From Phytoseiulus persimilis (taxonomy: Eukaryota; Arthropoda; Arachnida; Mesostigmata; Phytoseiidae): DNA of 64,000 nt. The stretch spans positions 32,984,001 to 33,048,000 of the forward strand of contig CM075101.1 in assembly GCA_037576195.1 (NCBI GenBank), in the 5' to 3' direction. Under the pieces are notes generated by a model. The model made no database searches. It was given only the letters and a program-made list of their open reading frames with translations, and was not told the DNA's origin. The position numbers were made by a program, and so were the translations under genes. Each line of letters opens with the position of its first letter. The first letter of the stretch is position 1. Of this stretch, positions 13,448-24,333 are shown in pieces.

Positions 13448-16400
13448 GATCGATGTTGCTTACTCACGAGGCAGGAGTGCTGAATGCCAAAGCGGTTTTC
13501 TTTCTCGATGGATTCATCTCTTTGGAAGCTTTGCGATATTGAATGACTCAACCACGTCTGCGACGCCGATCCCAAATCCTCGCTGATTACCCTTGTCCCA
13601 CGAATCTCCCAGAACGCGACCAAAGTTTAATATGCCCAGGATTGAGCGTTCATCAGCGCGCGAAATCAAGGAAATGTCGCACGAAGCACCGTGGCACCGG
13701 TGAAAACAGCGGCTCCGAATACCCCGCACTGATCCCACCGAAAGTGCGCCTAGGCGCACAGAGAGGGGAAACGACGCACGCGCCCTCCGGGGGGAGCGGG
13801 GGAATGCGGATGGTTTGTTGAGGAGGGCAAAGCAAACGATGCAGTTCCGGGGCATCGAGCAGTCCCCGAAAGAACCTGGAGTTTTGCGTCGTGCGCAACC
13901 TTCACCTGTCGGATATCCGCCTGAAAAGATAACGTTGGAAGAGACCCTTCAGGAAGCGCGGTTCTCAGAGGAGTTTTTTCACTGAACGGAAACGCCGAAC
14001 TTATACCGAGACATTCCGAGCAAAGCTTCAACTCTGTGACCGATGAACATTCAATGTTTGTTTTGGCATGGGAATCGATCCAAAGCCCCGCGTGGAGATG
14101 TGTGGTGTGTGAGGAGATGACCATTCTCGTTGCCAGTCTCGGTTTCTCGTAGCCAAGAGATACCGGACTCATTGACGAGTTCGAGCTTTACGAGCCTTCA
14201 ATTCAAGTCACGTAGCACTTGCACTGGGCCACTGGTGTGGGGCTCCTACAAGTGTCCTTCCCGAAGGCTTGTTGTGTCGGAAATACCATTCACTCGAAGA
14301 GTGATCAATATTGTCGTCGAAGATTATAATCTTACTGGAACTTATTACTGGAACTTCTATTTCGGTCGACGTAACAGATTTCGGAGAGTTCGGGAAGACG
14401 GAGCTCTCGACGGTCCGAGAAAGTTCTCTCAGGAAAGAAGAAAGAGGAGCGAATGGCAGGTCTATTGATCCCTAAAAAGTGGACCGGATAAGGGAGATCC
14501 CTCGGATTGATGAATGCCACCAGACACGCCATCTGTTCCTCGGTGATACGGTCGAGATCTCGGAGCAATTATGAACTGCGTATCACATGGGTTACCGTTC
14601 TAGAGAATGATCACTCCTTGACTCAACTCAAATGAAGTGCTGGGGGCAGGGCTGTTCCCCTCCATCCGTCCAGCTCCCGAGCATTCTGTAACACTCTGAA
14701 GAAACCTCTCCTTCATCTCCTCCCAAACCTCCCGGACTCCCGGGTCCGCCAGGAAGTCGGCATTCGAATTAAGGTAACGGATTTTACAGCAGCCCGCGGA
14801 AGAGCCTTCCTAAGCTTTATTTAATATACATAGGCTCTCCAGAAGCTTATGATGGACTTGGATATTCCTCATATAGACAAGAAAGTCAGAAGCTCCATGA
14901 GTACTTTCCGTTCGAGGGAGCGCGCGAATGCCTCATCCTCCTCAACAGACGACTCCAGAACCTCCAGAACCTTACTCTGGATCGAGAAGAATCTTGTGTA
15001 ATATATGGCTCTCATAGAACTTGATGGTACCCTGGAAGTCTTGATAAACTTCAGCATAATCTTGTTCGTCTCCGTATTCGGAATTTGTGATAGAGTTCAG
15101 GGGGCCACGACATCCTCTTTCTAGGGTTGGGGGTCCACGACTTCCTATCTCTAGCATTAGAGGAGCCACGGACCCGGAAAGGTTGAGAGCCAATGCTCTG
15201 GACTGTAGCGAAGTCGTCACCGGATTCAAATAGTCATCAGAAATCTTGCGATGCTTCGAAAAATTCAGGAAACTTCATTCTGGAAATGAACGAGAGAAAT
15301 ATTCGTCGGAGAACTCGAGGGATTGTTACCATTAAATCGCTTGAGTGCTTCAAGATCCGTGACGTCTGGTGGATAGCAGCTCCAATGATTACCGAAAGCG
15401 GGAGATATGAAGCGCAATCGGTTCCTGGGATCAATGAAAGACTCGGTGATTTCCTATGATACGTTATCTGTCATAGCACGTTACAGTCTGTGCGTCAGTA
15501 GTGATCCGTAGGTGCCGTTCCCGCGAAAGTGCCTCAGAAGTGTCTTCTTCGAGCCCCGGGTTCCGCTACATCGGAACATTCATGGACAGGACCATTTGGG
15601 CCGAACAAGCGGATGGAACGATTCTTCGGTGATCCGGATAAGCGGATTCAGATGTATAATTATATGAGCATGAGGCACACATTTCCCGATCTCCCTTCCT
15701 AAAATGACTTCATGTCGGACACTTCGCGTGGAAAATGACATGACAGCTAGGAGACTTTTTTCGACTCCCCGAAAGATCTCGTGTGAGCACGTTCGACCTG
15801 TAGCGTAGCGACCCTCGGTGATGTCCGGGGCGGAACTTGATTCTTATGCCCGTCAGGGCGAAGGATCCGATAGAGGAAGTTCCGGCCACCTCTAGGGCCT
15901 ATGCAAGTTTCGGGACGCAAGGTAGGATTTGGTGAATGCCGTCGCCGGATTCCAGAAGGACGTCACGATTCCCGGACAGGGCGATGCGCCGCTCCGAACC
16001 CCGGGCCCAAGACCTTGATGCCTGGTGCCACGCTTCCTCCGTCCGCCCCCCTCGCTAAGCTAGCGCGTTCGACCGTGGGAAGAATCAGTCAGCGAATAAT
16101 CGACCTCTCCGTCTCACACTCCCTGTACAGCGGGAGACTACACAGCCCTCCCCAGAGTGAGCGGTTCGTTCATGGGAGTACTCCGACCTCAGTCCCCAAT
16201 CCCGCGACCAGAAAAAGGAGATGACGTCTTCCTCGCGCCGGGTAGAATGTGCACAGCGAACCGCGGAATCTGTACTAGGAATTCGGGAATGCCTTTCGAC
16301 GATTCGGGAAGCTTGATGAGTACTGGCCAAACAGAGCTCAGAATCGACGGGTAGGTAATCTAGATCTCAGGCCGCTCAACTTACTCAATCATAACGTCAT

Positions 16401-16862
16401 CAGCAGCGGGAGTGTATCATTCGAGTATGGGCGGGGGGACGCGGGGCGCGGATTCCGTGCATTCTGTTCGGTACACGTGGAGAACGTGGTCATTGAGTAC
16501 AGCGTCATTCATGCACGGCAGCGGTAGGCTCCGCAGGTATACTTTGTGTTCGTGTAGAGGCGCTCAGGCTGTTTTTGTTTGGCTGGTTAACGGGCAGTTG
16601 CTCCAGTGGGATAGACACTGAAGAGCGCCTGCAGTGAGAGCTCCCTTTGACGTCAATGGACTGAATCAAAAGAATGAGATAAAATCTGGCGAGTGGAGCT
16701 AATCCCTCAAAACCAATCACAGATCGATTCTGAGGCGAGAATCTCGATGTTGACTTTAACCTAGAGAGAAGTTCTTCATAGTCTTTCAGGTCCTTCGTTC
16801 AAGCGAGAACGCTATATTGCTCCTGAAGGTTTCAGAGCAGTTGACAGCTGTGCCTTGGAACA
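13448..16862. other. Intergenic stretch with a possible decayed retroelement fragment
   Basis: No gene could be assigned. On the minus strand between about 15230 and 14590 three neighbouring open stretches in different frames have protein-like content, including FLADPGVREVWEEMKERF near 14740 and VLESSVEEDEAFARSLERK near 14950. This is the pattern of a decayed coding element, perhaps the spacer after the endonuclease of a LINE, but the assignment is weak. Two imperfect copies of a unit of about 27 bases beginning CCACGACWTCC lie at about 15103-15160. The remainder shows no recognisable feature. Confidence 0.35.
14816..14821 (-). terminator. Possible minus-strand poly(A) signal
   Basis: TTTATT on the plus strand reads AATAAA on the minus strand. 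It lies within the decayed coding-like stretches at 14590-15230 and may be a chance match. Confidence 0.25.
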
Positions 16863-18996
16863 ATGTACAGAACGCTCTGCATTCTTCTATTGTTAGTGGT
16901 CAACACAACCTCAGCGAATATACTAGACTTCCTGGAGCCCCTGAAAACTGACGCGGTAAGTGCACCGGGACAAGCTTTGCTCTGTTGAGTCCCTCTGAGC
17001 AGCGAAACAGGGAGTATGAGTCGCTGTATCGGCTATTCTTGATGACCAAAGGTCACTGAGGTATATGCTTGGAGGAATCGGCAGTGATTCTAAGTGACTT
17101 TCTCGTCCGTCTTCAGACGGCTGCTCTTGGAGTCCTCGCCAAGGAGGATGAGTTGTCCACCATACCATTGGCCGTTGTTTTTGTCACCAATGAATTAAGG
17201 GTTCCTGAAGCTGAAGAACTGTCGCGTATCACCGCGGGTCGTTCAACACCGGTTTCGGTATTCGTTTCCCCTGTGGGAGTGCTCGAGAATGTGACGGAAG
17301 GTAACTATCTGAGCGATCCATGTAAAAGAAAGGATTTTGGAAAGGTCCAGCCGGCCAATCGTGCATGAAGCATTTCCCTCTTCTCGCAGGGAGAATTCTT
17401 GTGTTCCAAGGAGGGCGCAGGATCTCGTACCATGGGCTGCGCGACGCTGTTGTCATTGTGAAGTACATCTCGCAGATTGAAGGATTGGGGCTCAGAACGA
17501 TCGCCAACAAACTCGACAAGGTGAACATCGGGATCAATCATTCCAAGAGATTAGCCCAGGAGATGATGACATGCTCAGGAGATTCATGTTATATGTATAT
17601 GGATTCGCTTCTTCTAAGACTTCCGACCTTTCTTGTTGCAGATAGCATTCGATCGAACACAAGGGACGAAACTCGTTGGTTACTTCGCCGTAAACAGCAC
17701 TGACCTCGCAGCTTTCGAGGAAGCGGCGAAACTTTTCGGAGCTCAGGTGAGATTGGGTATGGATTTCCGAGTGATTTCGTATTCAAGTTAACATAGATAG
17801 CGGTCCGGGGTACTGCGTTGTAGCGAGCGAGCGGGTACCGTCGTGGGTTTGGAACCAAAGGATGATAAGAGCTCCCGGTACGCTCGTTTGATGAAATGTG
17901 ATTGCTGTGGGGATCATCGGCCGATCGATCGTGGCTCCTCGGGAGCGTACGTGCGCGGATGTCGCGTTGATCCAATGAACTACTTGAGAGGACTGTCTGG
18001 ACTCGGTCTCCGGATAATGATGTACACAAGGTTTCTTCATCGATTGGTTTCAGATCGCTTTTTTCGTCGTCACAGATGCTACTGTCGCAATGCACGTGAA
18101 ACTGAATGCCACAGGACAGGTATGATTGGAGATTCCCTCACTGAAACTTCCGTCAAGGGAACTTTTCGACCGAATTAGGCGTATTTTCGAGGACGTTGCA
18201 TTTTGAGCGGTGGTGGAAGGCTGATCGCCTCAGTCGAACCTCCAACCGATGGCGCATGATTCTCAGATTTCCATCCCAGGTTTACCTCTTCCGTGAGCTG
18301 GACAAGATTCCGATTCTGTGCCCTCAGAACCCTGCCACTCTCGCCGATATTCAACGACTGATAGTCAGGCACAGAGAATCTTTCGTCAAGGTAAGTCGTC
18401 GAGTTTTCGAGGCGTTTGTGTCAGCATAAGTTAGTCATCACTCACTCCGGTCATATCTGCAGGTGACTCCCATGAACGCTCGGTCTCCTTCGTTCAATGA
18501 GAAACCATCGATCTTGCTCATCACCGATTCAAGTCCTTCGTCATATCATCTCCTCAAAATGGTCACGAGGCTCAGACATAACAGCAGTGAGAGCAGCACT
18601 CGGATGCTCTGGATTGACGCCAACGACTTCCCACTGATGGACGTTGCTTCTAGACCGATTCACGGGCTTTCAAAACTCCCAGGTATGCTGATTGCTCAGA
18701 TCGGTGTTGCCCTCGCGCATGATGACCCTCTCGGTGATTTAGGAACACTCTGATTAAGGATGATGGAAGCTCTTGCAATGAGAAGATTTCACCTTCGCAC
18801 TCTAGGGCTTGGCTTCTTGGACCCCTCAACTGGCAGCTATGAATGGATGGACCTCGAGATTCTGGACTCAGCTCCAGCTGACCGGGTACAAGAAGATCTG
18901 AACTTGCTTCTGATAAAGACGTTCATCTCGTCACGGCTTTCCGCGAGCTCCAAACCTGCTGATCTGGCTTCAGGACCGGAGAAGACTGAATTGTGA
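16863..18996 (+). CDS. Calsequestrin-like ER luminal thioredoxin-fold protein, 8 exons
   Basis: Exons are 16863-16955, 17117-17300, 17390-17520, 17642-17746, 18054-18119, 18280-18390, 18463-18682 and 18806-18996, coding 366 residues with all phases in agreement. Residues 1-18 are a signal peptide. The body follows calsequestrin order: an ILVFQGGRRISYHG strand (compare the family's MYVFKGDEVIEYDG), KLVGYF plus an AAFEEAAKLF helix, IAFFVVTD, then LITDSSPSSYHLLKMV, LWIDANDFPL (279-288, the family's IWIDPDDFPL) and GFLDPSTGSYEWMDL. There is no CxxC redox motif, as in calsequestrin. Two things are unusual: the first domain is shortened, and the long Asp/Glu calcium-binding tail is missing. The chain instead ends in KTEL, a KDEL-type ER retrieval signal. 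It may therefore be an ER structural or calcium-handling protein rather than a muscle SR calcium store. A degenerate PDI relative is the alternative. Confidence 0.82.
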
Positions 18997-20144
18997 AATG
19001 GAGAAGACCAAAAAACCACTCACTCGGAATGGAAGCTGCATGGAGTTAGGCAAGGAGAGAACCAATCTGACCACAGCCAATTAAGTGATCGCATAAGTTC
19101 GCGGAATGAATTGACCAACGGACTGCCTCTTTCTGTTGTCCTTTCCGTTGTCGAGAGTCGTTTGACGCACTTTTCACTCGCTCCCCTGGCTACCTCTTTT
19201 CAATCGGATCGATCGAAGAGCTACTCCCGGAAATTTATACTTACAACGCTCGAACCTGAGACGTAAATCGAAACCCTTGATTCGAGCGCCATGTCCATGC
19301 TGGGAAACATCGGGTCAAACGAGGCGTTATGACTCGTATTGCACACGATCCGTTCGTGTCGATTCAGAGTATGTGGAGCTCCGATCACACAGCGGGGCGG
19401 ACTCGGACTGCTAGATATTTATTCGGATGAAATTCAGGTTCGAAGAAAGGACACTCCCGTTCCTTCTCAGAGGTCTCAACTGGGCGATCCTCGCGTTCGA
19501 TGACGGGACCGCTCACCAAACGCAAGTTCCGTTCCCTCATTCGATCGCCTTGACCTTGCCCGTTTACTTATTGATTGTCGGGTGAAATGGGGGTGGGGCT
19601 TTTCGAGTGAAATACAACCCGATGTGTTCTTGCGCCAAAACGAAACTTCCAGTGGCTTTCTGATAGGAAACCAGTATATGGTCAATGATTCCAAAGAGGA
19701 TCTTCAAGATGGGGCTGGAGACCTACCGAGAGACACGAAGTAGCCTTCGTCACCGAAGCCCAATCGTGCTTAGCGGACTCGCGAGGCTGGGGAAAGTCCG
19801 AACGGACATCCACGCTGCCCGAAAACTGCAGCTCAACGTCGAGTCCCCGAGGCAATTGCATTCCAGACCTTCGTTCAGCGGGAAACCAGTCTGAGCAGCT
19901 CGAATCATCCTAGAAGATCTCGACTTCATACAGCGGACGTGAATGATAAGGGAGCTCCCATGTGGGCGGACATGTCTTTTTCCGTCCGTTTCTCTAGTCT
20001 CCTTGAGAAACCCAGAAAACGTCCGGTTTTTTTTGGCTCACGGATCGAGTGGTCAACAATAGTTTTGAATGAATTTTCCCACCAAGAAGTTCGGAAGTTT
20101 TCGGGCAACAGAGCGCGAAACGATTCTGGGATTGTAAAGGATGA
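18997..20144. other. Intergenic, nothing assigned
   Basis: This is the downstream flank of the calsequestrin-like gene. No canonical poly(A) signal was found close to the stop. Short open stretches (19476-19694 minus, 19939-20148 plus) resemble nothing known. The right part may contain further decayed sequence of the hAT element that becomes recognisable from 20145. Confidence 0.4.
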
Positions 20145-21018
20145 GTGAGGATCGCTCCTCAAACAGCCGGGATTTCGGTCCTCACTCCTCACGTGCGGGG
20201 CACTATGTGTATTGAATGTGTTAACGGTGTCTCAAAACATCGCGAGGTCAAGTTCACGGTCGAGGCTGCGCCCATCGACGGCCTCGCCGATATGAAACCA
20301 CTTGAAACAGTGATCACAGACTGGGGCACATTTCTGAGCAGCGCATTCCCTCCTGATCGATATTTTGAGCAAATCACGTTGTTCGTCTCCAATATTCAAG
20401 CCAAACCCGCGGACAGCTCGTCGCTGAAATCCTCGGTCGATCACCCAAACCTGGCAGTCGAGCTGGATTCGATTGCCCAATTTTCAGAACTGCCTAGAGG
20501 AATCGCCCAGCTACCCTGAAATCCCGCAGATGACGAACCTTTTTTTTCGATTTTTTCTCGAAAAACCGTGTCAGATAATATCGTTGTTTGCCGAATTCGC
20601 TGTATGATGAGGTCGTGCCCTGACGAGTTCGTCATCTGATAATTTGATTGTCTGATGAGCTCGTTATCTGATCTGTTTTCCTCACAGTAAATCGAAAAAA
20701 AGGGTTCGTTATCTGCGGGACTTTAGGGTAGAATGCCGGTCGATCTCCATGGAGAGCCAAATCGGCAATTTGAGCTCGATTTTGAGAACTCTCGAGGGTC
20801 CTCTGGGAGGCCCTCTCGCAATATGGCTCGAGGAAATTCGCAACGAGAACCCCGATTCCAGTCAATCGAAGGTGATGTCAAAGAGAGGCTCCGATGTGTT
20901 CAAACACGCCATCCTCTCTAATGCAGACGTGGAACGATCCTTTTCCATGTACAAGAATTTATTTCGGACACGAGAGAAGCTTTGTTACGATGGAACCTCG
21001 AGAGGCTTCTATCGATAG
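20145..21018 (+). pseudogene. Decayed hAT (CGGBP1-like) transposase fragment, split by a MITE
   Basis: Two open stretches on the same strand (20145-20511 and 20731-21018) together resemble the middle and C-terminal part of CGGBP1-like hAT transposases of arthropods. The first has VITDWGTFLSS, in the position of the family's LTRWGTWLEA, followed by an ADSSSLKSSVDHPNLAVEL helix. The second has the hAT dimerisation motif SNADVERSFSMYKNLF and ends TSRGFYR. A TIR element sits exactly between them. Removing 217 bases of it leaves one TA and keeps a single continuous frame across the junction. The copy lacks an N-terminal zinc-finger region, has a stop directly upstream (20142), starts only with GTG and is shortened at the C terminus. 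It is therefore a relic, not an active transposase. Confidence 0.7.
20512..20730. mobile_element. MITE with 42-bp TIRs and TA target duplication
   Basis: The left end (20512-20553, starting TACCCTGAAATCCCGCAGAT) and the reverse complement of the right end (20689-20730, starting TACCCTAAAGTCCCGCAGAT) match over about 42 bases with roughly four mismatches. The outer TA is present at both ends and behaves as the target-site duplication. The interior carries several degenerate TCGTTATCTGAT-like units and no coding capacity. It is inserted in the hAT remnant. Its superfamily is not clear to me. Confidence 0.85.
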
Positions 21019-22630
21019 AGCTCATGCGGACCTCCTCCTTGACGAATGAAGAGCCTGCGACGGTATCTGAGCTTATCCGATGAAAGAGGTCTCATTCAAC
21101 ACTCTCACATGCTGAATTCATCCAGAGAAGGTCCGAAATTTTCATGTGTACCTCCTTGTCTGGTTTCGGGCAAGATGTCCCTTTTTCGTGAGAAAAAATG
21201 TCCGATCATATGGGACTTTCAATGATGAGCAGATTTTTATCCGCTCGACGAAGCGAACAGATACCCAATGGAAGAGATCGGTTCTGAGTTCGACCTCAAA
21301 TGGGTTTATTATCGGAGACCTCACACACGATGTTGACTCCATCCATGTGGAGGAAATTTTTGAGATATAAACTCGATGGGGGAAATAGGCTTCCAGAACT
21401 ATGTGCAACTATGAATACATCATTGCAATCAGCGTTGTGCTTTACAACCCATACCGAGTTCAATCCCTAGCTTAGTCACCTCGCTTCGGGCAATGGCGTG
21501 GACAAAGAGACCGCAGTCAGACTTTCCCTCACTGCCTTCACAAAAACGTTGTCCTATAGATCGGTCTTGCTACAGATCCGACACAGGGATCTGAAACGTG
21601 GCAGCTGGCGAACAACATTATATTCCAACCAAATACATTGAAAATTGTGGACTCCAACGTCTTATGACGAGCCTCGAGTGGAGAAAGGAGGAATCTTCGG
21701 GAAAACATTCCCACAGCGGAGCCCGGTCAAAACAGGCTCGGATACAGCGGGCCTGTTCGTACGCTTTGAGGGCATTCATCGAGCTGCATTAACTAGATTC
21801 AAGCCCATGTTCGGATTTAAGGGAACCCGGTAAGAAAAAAAACATCTTGAGGGGTTCCTCGACATCCATTTCTTCGGGACTCCATTACATTCCAACGAGA
21901 CAATTCAGCTGTTAATGCGGAACATGACTGCATCTCTCGAAGAACAGCTTGAGAATCGAGAAATCCATACGAACCACAGAGACCTGATTCTGACACAGAT
22001 AAAGTTAGCATGTCCCGTCGCTAGCCGGAGAAATGCTATCAGGCGGATTTTCAAAGAGTTTTTGGGACTGACGGCAACGGTTCTGATCAAAATCAACTCC
22101 TCAAGCCTCTCCACGGGGTGGATGCGCAGGGATGATCACTCAGGGAGTCTGATCAACCCTTATCTATGACGAAACCGGATTCCACCTCGGACGGATCTGG
22201 ATTATTTCTCTTCTTCTACTGTAATTGTACCCGAAGTATCCATGGTAGGCCGAGGATATCGAAGGTGGGGAATCAAGATAATGGCGATAGGTGAGATGGC
22301 GTCATCATTTTGTCTGGGCTTGAACTCCGTTGCCGGACTCATCCTCCTCATTTGGGGCTTGTCATACGGGAAGTCACTGTGTACCTAATCGATGCAGAAA
22401 CTATTTGTCGGTTCGCGACATAACAGATAAAAGAGAACAGTGGGTACTAAAAACTGTATCAATGTCATGCCGTTCGGTAAACTCTCATCAAGAGTGTAAT
22501 TCTAATCATTAATGGTTTTCCCTTGAAATCTCAACAAGTCCCCAGCCACAAAATCTCGTTATGAAACTTCCATCCGGGAGCCAACCTGGAGTCGTTTCTT
22601 ATCATACTGGATTCAGACAAGGGGGTTCTT
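21019..22630. other. Intergenic, nothing assigned
   Basis: Open stretches here (for example 21142-21408 minus and 21915-22169 plus) have no recognisable motif. The left end may be the 3' flank of the hAT relic. The 3'UTR of the minus-strand sideroflexin gene should lie at the right end, but no canonical minus-strand AATAAA is visible near its stop codon. Confidence 0.4.
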
Positions 22631-24333
22631 TCAGAGACCCTTATTGTAGTATACAGTCTTCACCTTCCCATCTGTGATTCTGTTGACTTTCTCCTGGAGC
22701 TCTGGTTCGAGAGATGAAACGGCGATTGATGCTTTCTGGGGGAACAGGGCACAGCACATGGGGGTGGCAAAGATTAACATCAGGCCCGCTAGACCCACCG
22801 ACATGGGAGCGTTCGCCCAAGGATACCGGATGAAGAAGCCTGATCGAGATAGATTCACATTAGGGATACGTTTCTCATTCTTCGAACGAATCGAAGCGTG
22901 TCTGCGAGATTTGTCCATGTACCCTAAAATCTAGGAGATAACCGACTACTTTTCCACTCACAAATATACCTAGAATTCACAGTCATCGATAGAATTTTCA
23001 AAAGTTTCAGTGATGTTTTCAGTCAAAAAACGGCCCCTAATCTCCCAGATTTTAGGGTAATTGTAACCGAGAGCCCGGAAATCGGATGATGCGGACGTGG
23101 ATTTCTCACCCTTCTTCTCCAGTGAGTTCATGAACACAGGCGGAATAACCATGCCGGGAGAAGCCATTCCGATCCGAGAGAGAACAACCATTGAAATTGC
23201 CCATTTGGCTGCGGTGGAAGACTCGCCCAGCTCTTGGCCGTCTTCAGAGGTAACCGCGATTCCCTGGAAGCCAAGCAGATGTGGACAGGCACGACAATGA
23301 GGCAGACAAATCCACGAGCATGGATCAGCATCGAATTCATGAGCTTCTCAGAATGTTGTTCTTCTCACCTTTTGAATTTCTCTCATTCTCATCAGCGGAA
23401 TGTTGACACAATTGGCTGCCGCTACCGCAGCGAAAGGCACAAATCGCCCAACCAATGGAGGCATCTTGCGTGTGAGTGAGTTGAGACCGAGCGCCGTGAC
23501 AAGAGCTCCAGATGTTGCGCATACGTAGGAAAACGCCAACTGTTCTTTTGGAATGGGATTCTTCCCTGATCTGGGGACCGGCCGGGAAATTCGTCAGGAC
23601 TGAGAACCATTCAGATCCTACTTTTTCTTCAAGGGAAATCTCGACCGAGTTCTACGCCCCGTTGACTGAGGGGAGATGAGAGCTCACCTGTTCGAGTAGT
23701 TCACGATGGCATTGAAACTTTGATTGATCCATTGCCAGAATACCACTTGTGGCGTTGTTTTATAGAAAGCCATCATGCAACCGGTGATCATCATATTCAT
23801 TGGAACTTGTGCAGACATTCGGCCGATTAGAATGACCTGGAGAATTATTATCCGAGTTGAGGAGCGACTCTCCCGACATTGGCGTTCGATAATAAATACC
23901 ATGGACGTTGCCACATGGAGTCCATCTTGGGCAGGATCTTGAAACCGTACGAGGCATCCGTACTCACTTTTTCGCCGGTTTCGGGATGGAACGCACTATC
24001 GTAGATGTGTTTACACTTCCAGAGTTCGTCAGTGGAGAGTCCATCGATCCGTTCTCCTCGCCTGCGAGTGATTCCATTCATATTCTCATGTACATCTAGT
24101 CAGAATGAATTTTCGTCGTCCTCTTCCTCTGACACTCGGGAACAGAATCAGGAGGCGACCTCCTCGAATGATACCCACCTGTATTTGAGGATCACTTCCT
24201 TGCTGCGCTCCAGCTCCTTATTCGAGCACAGCAGGTTCAAGGGATTAGTCACGGTGAAGAAATGTTTCGCTCGACCCCAGTATGTTGCTTGATCCCATCG
24301 GGGAGCGTCTATGTTTATCCGTTCGGAAGACAT
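22631..24333 (-). CDS. SFXN: Sideroflexin (SFXN1/3 type), 6 exons
   Basis: This is a mitochondrial inner-membrane carrier; mammalian SFXN1 imports serine for one-carbon metabolism. Exons on the minus strand are 24333-24179, 24061-23968, 23836-23688, 23570-23369, 23263-23110 and 22839-22631, coding 320 residues (human SFXN1 has 322). All junction phases agree. Diagnostic segments appear in family order: [19 protein letters not shown] (18-36), [11 protein letters not shown] (73-83), [17 protein letters not shown], the hydrophobic [18 protein letters not shown] segment, [48 protein letters not shown] and [13 protein letters not shown]. The chain ends YYNKGL, as in animal homologues. Introns are 105-270 bases. 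The longest, intron 5, carries a 140-bp MITE. The start is the first ATG, directly preceding the conserved N-terminus. Confidence 0.96.
22920..23059. mobile_element. Short MITE in sideroflexin intron 5, same family as the 20.5-kb copy
   Basis: The ends TACCCTAAAATCTAGGAGAT (22920) and the reverse complement of the right end, TACCCTAAAATCTGGGAGAT (to 23059), differ by one base in 20. Outer TA dinucleotides are present. The TIR start TACCCTAAAR is shared with the element at 20512-20730, so both belong to one family with variable interiors. It is 140 bases long and non-coding. Confidence 0.75.
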
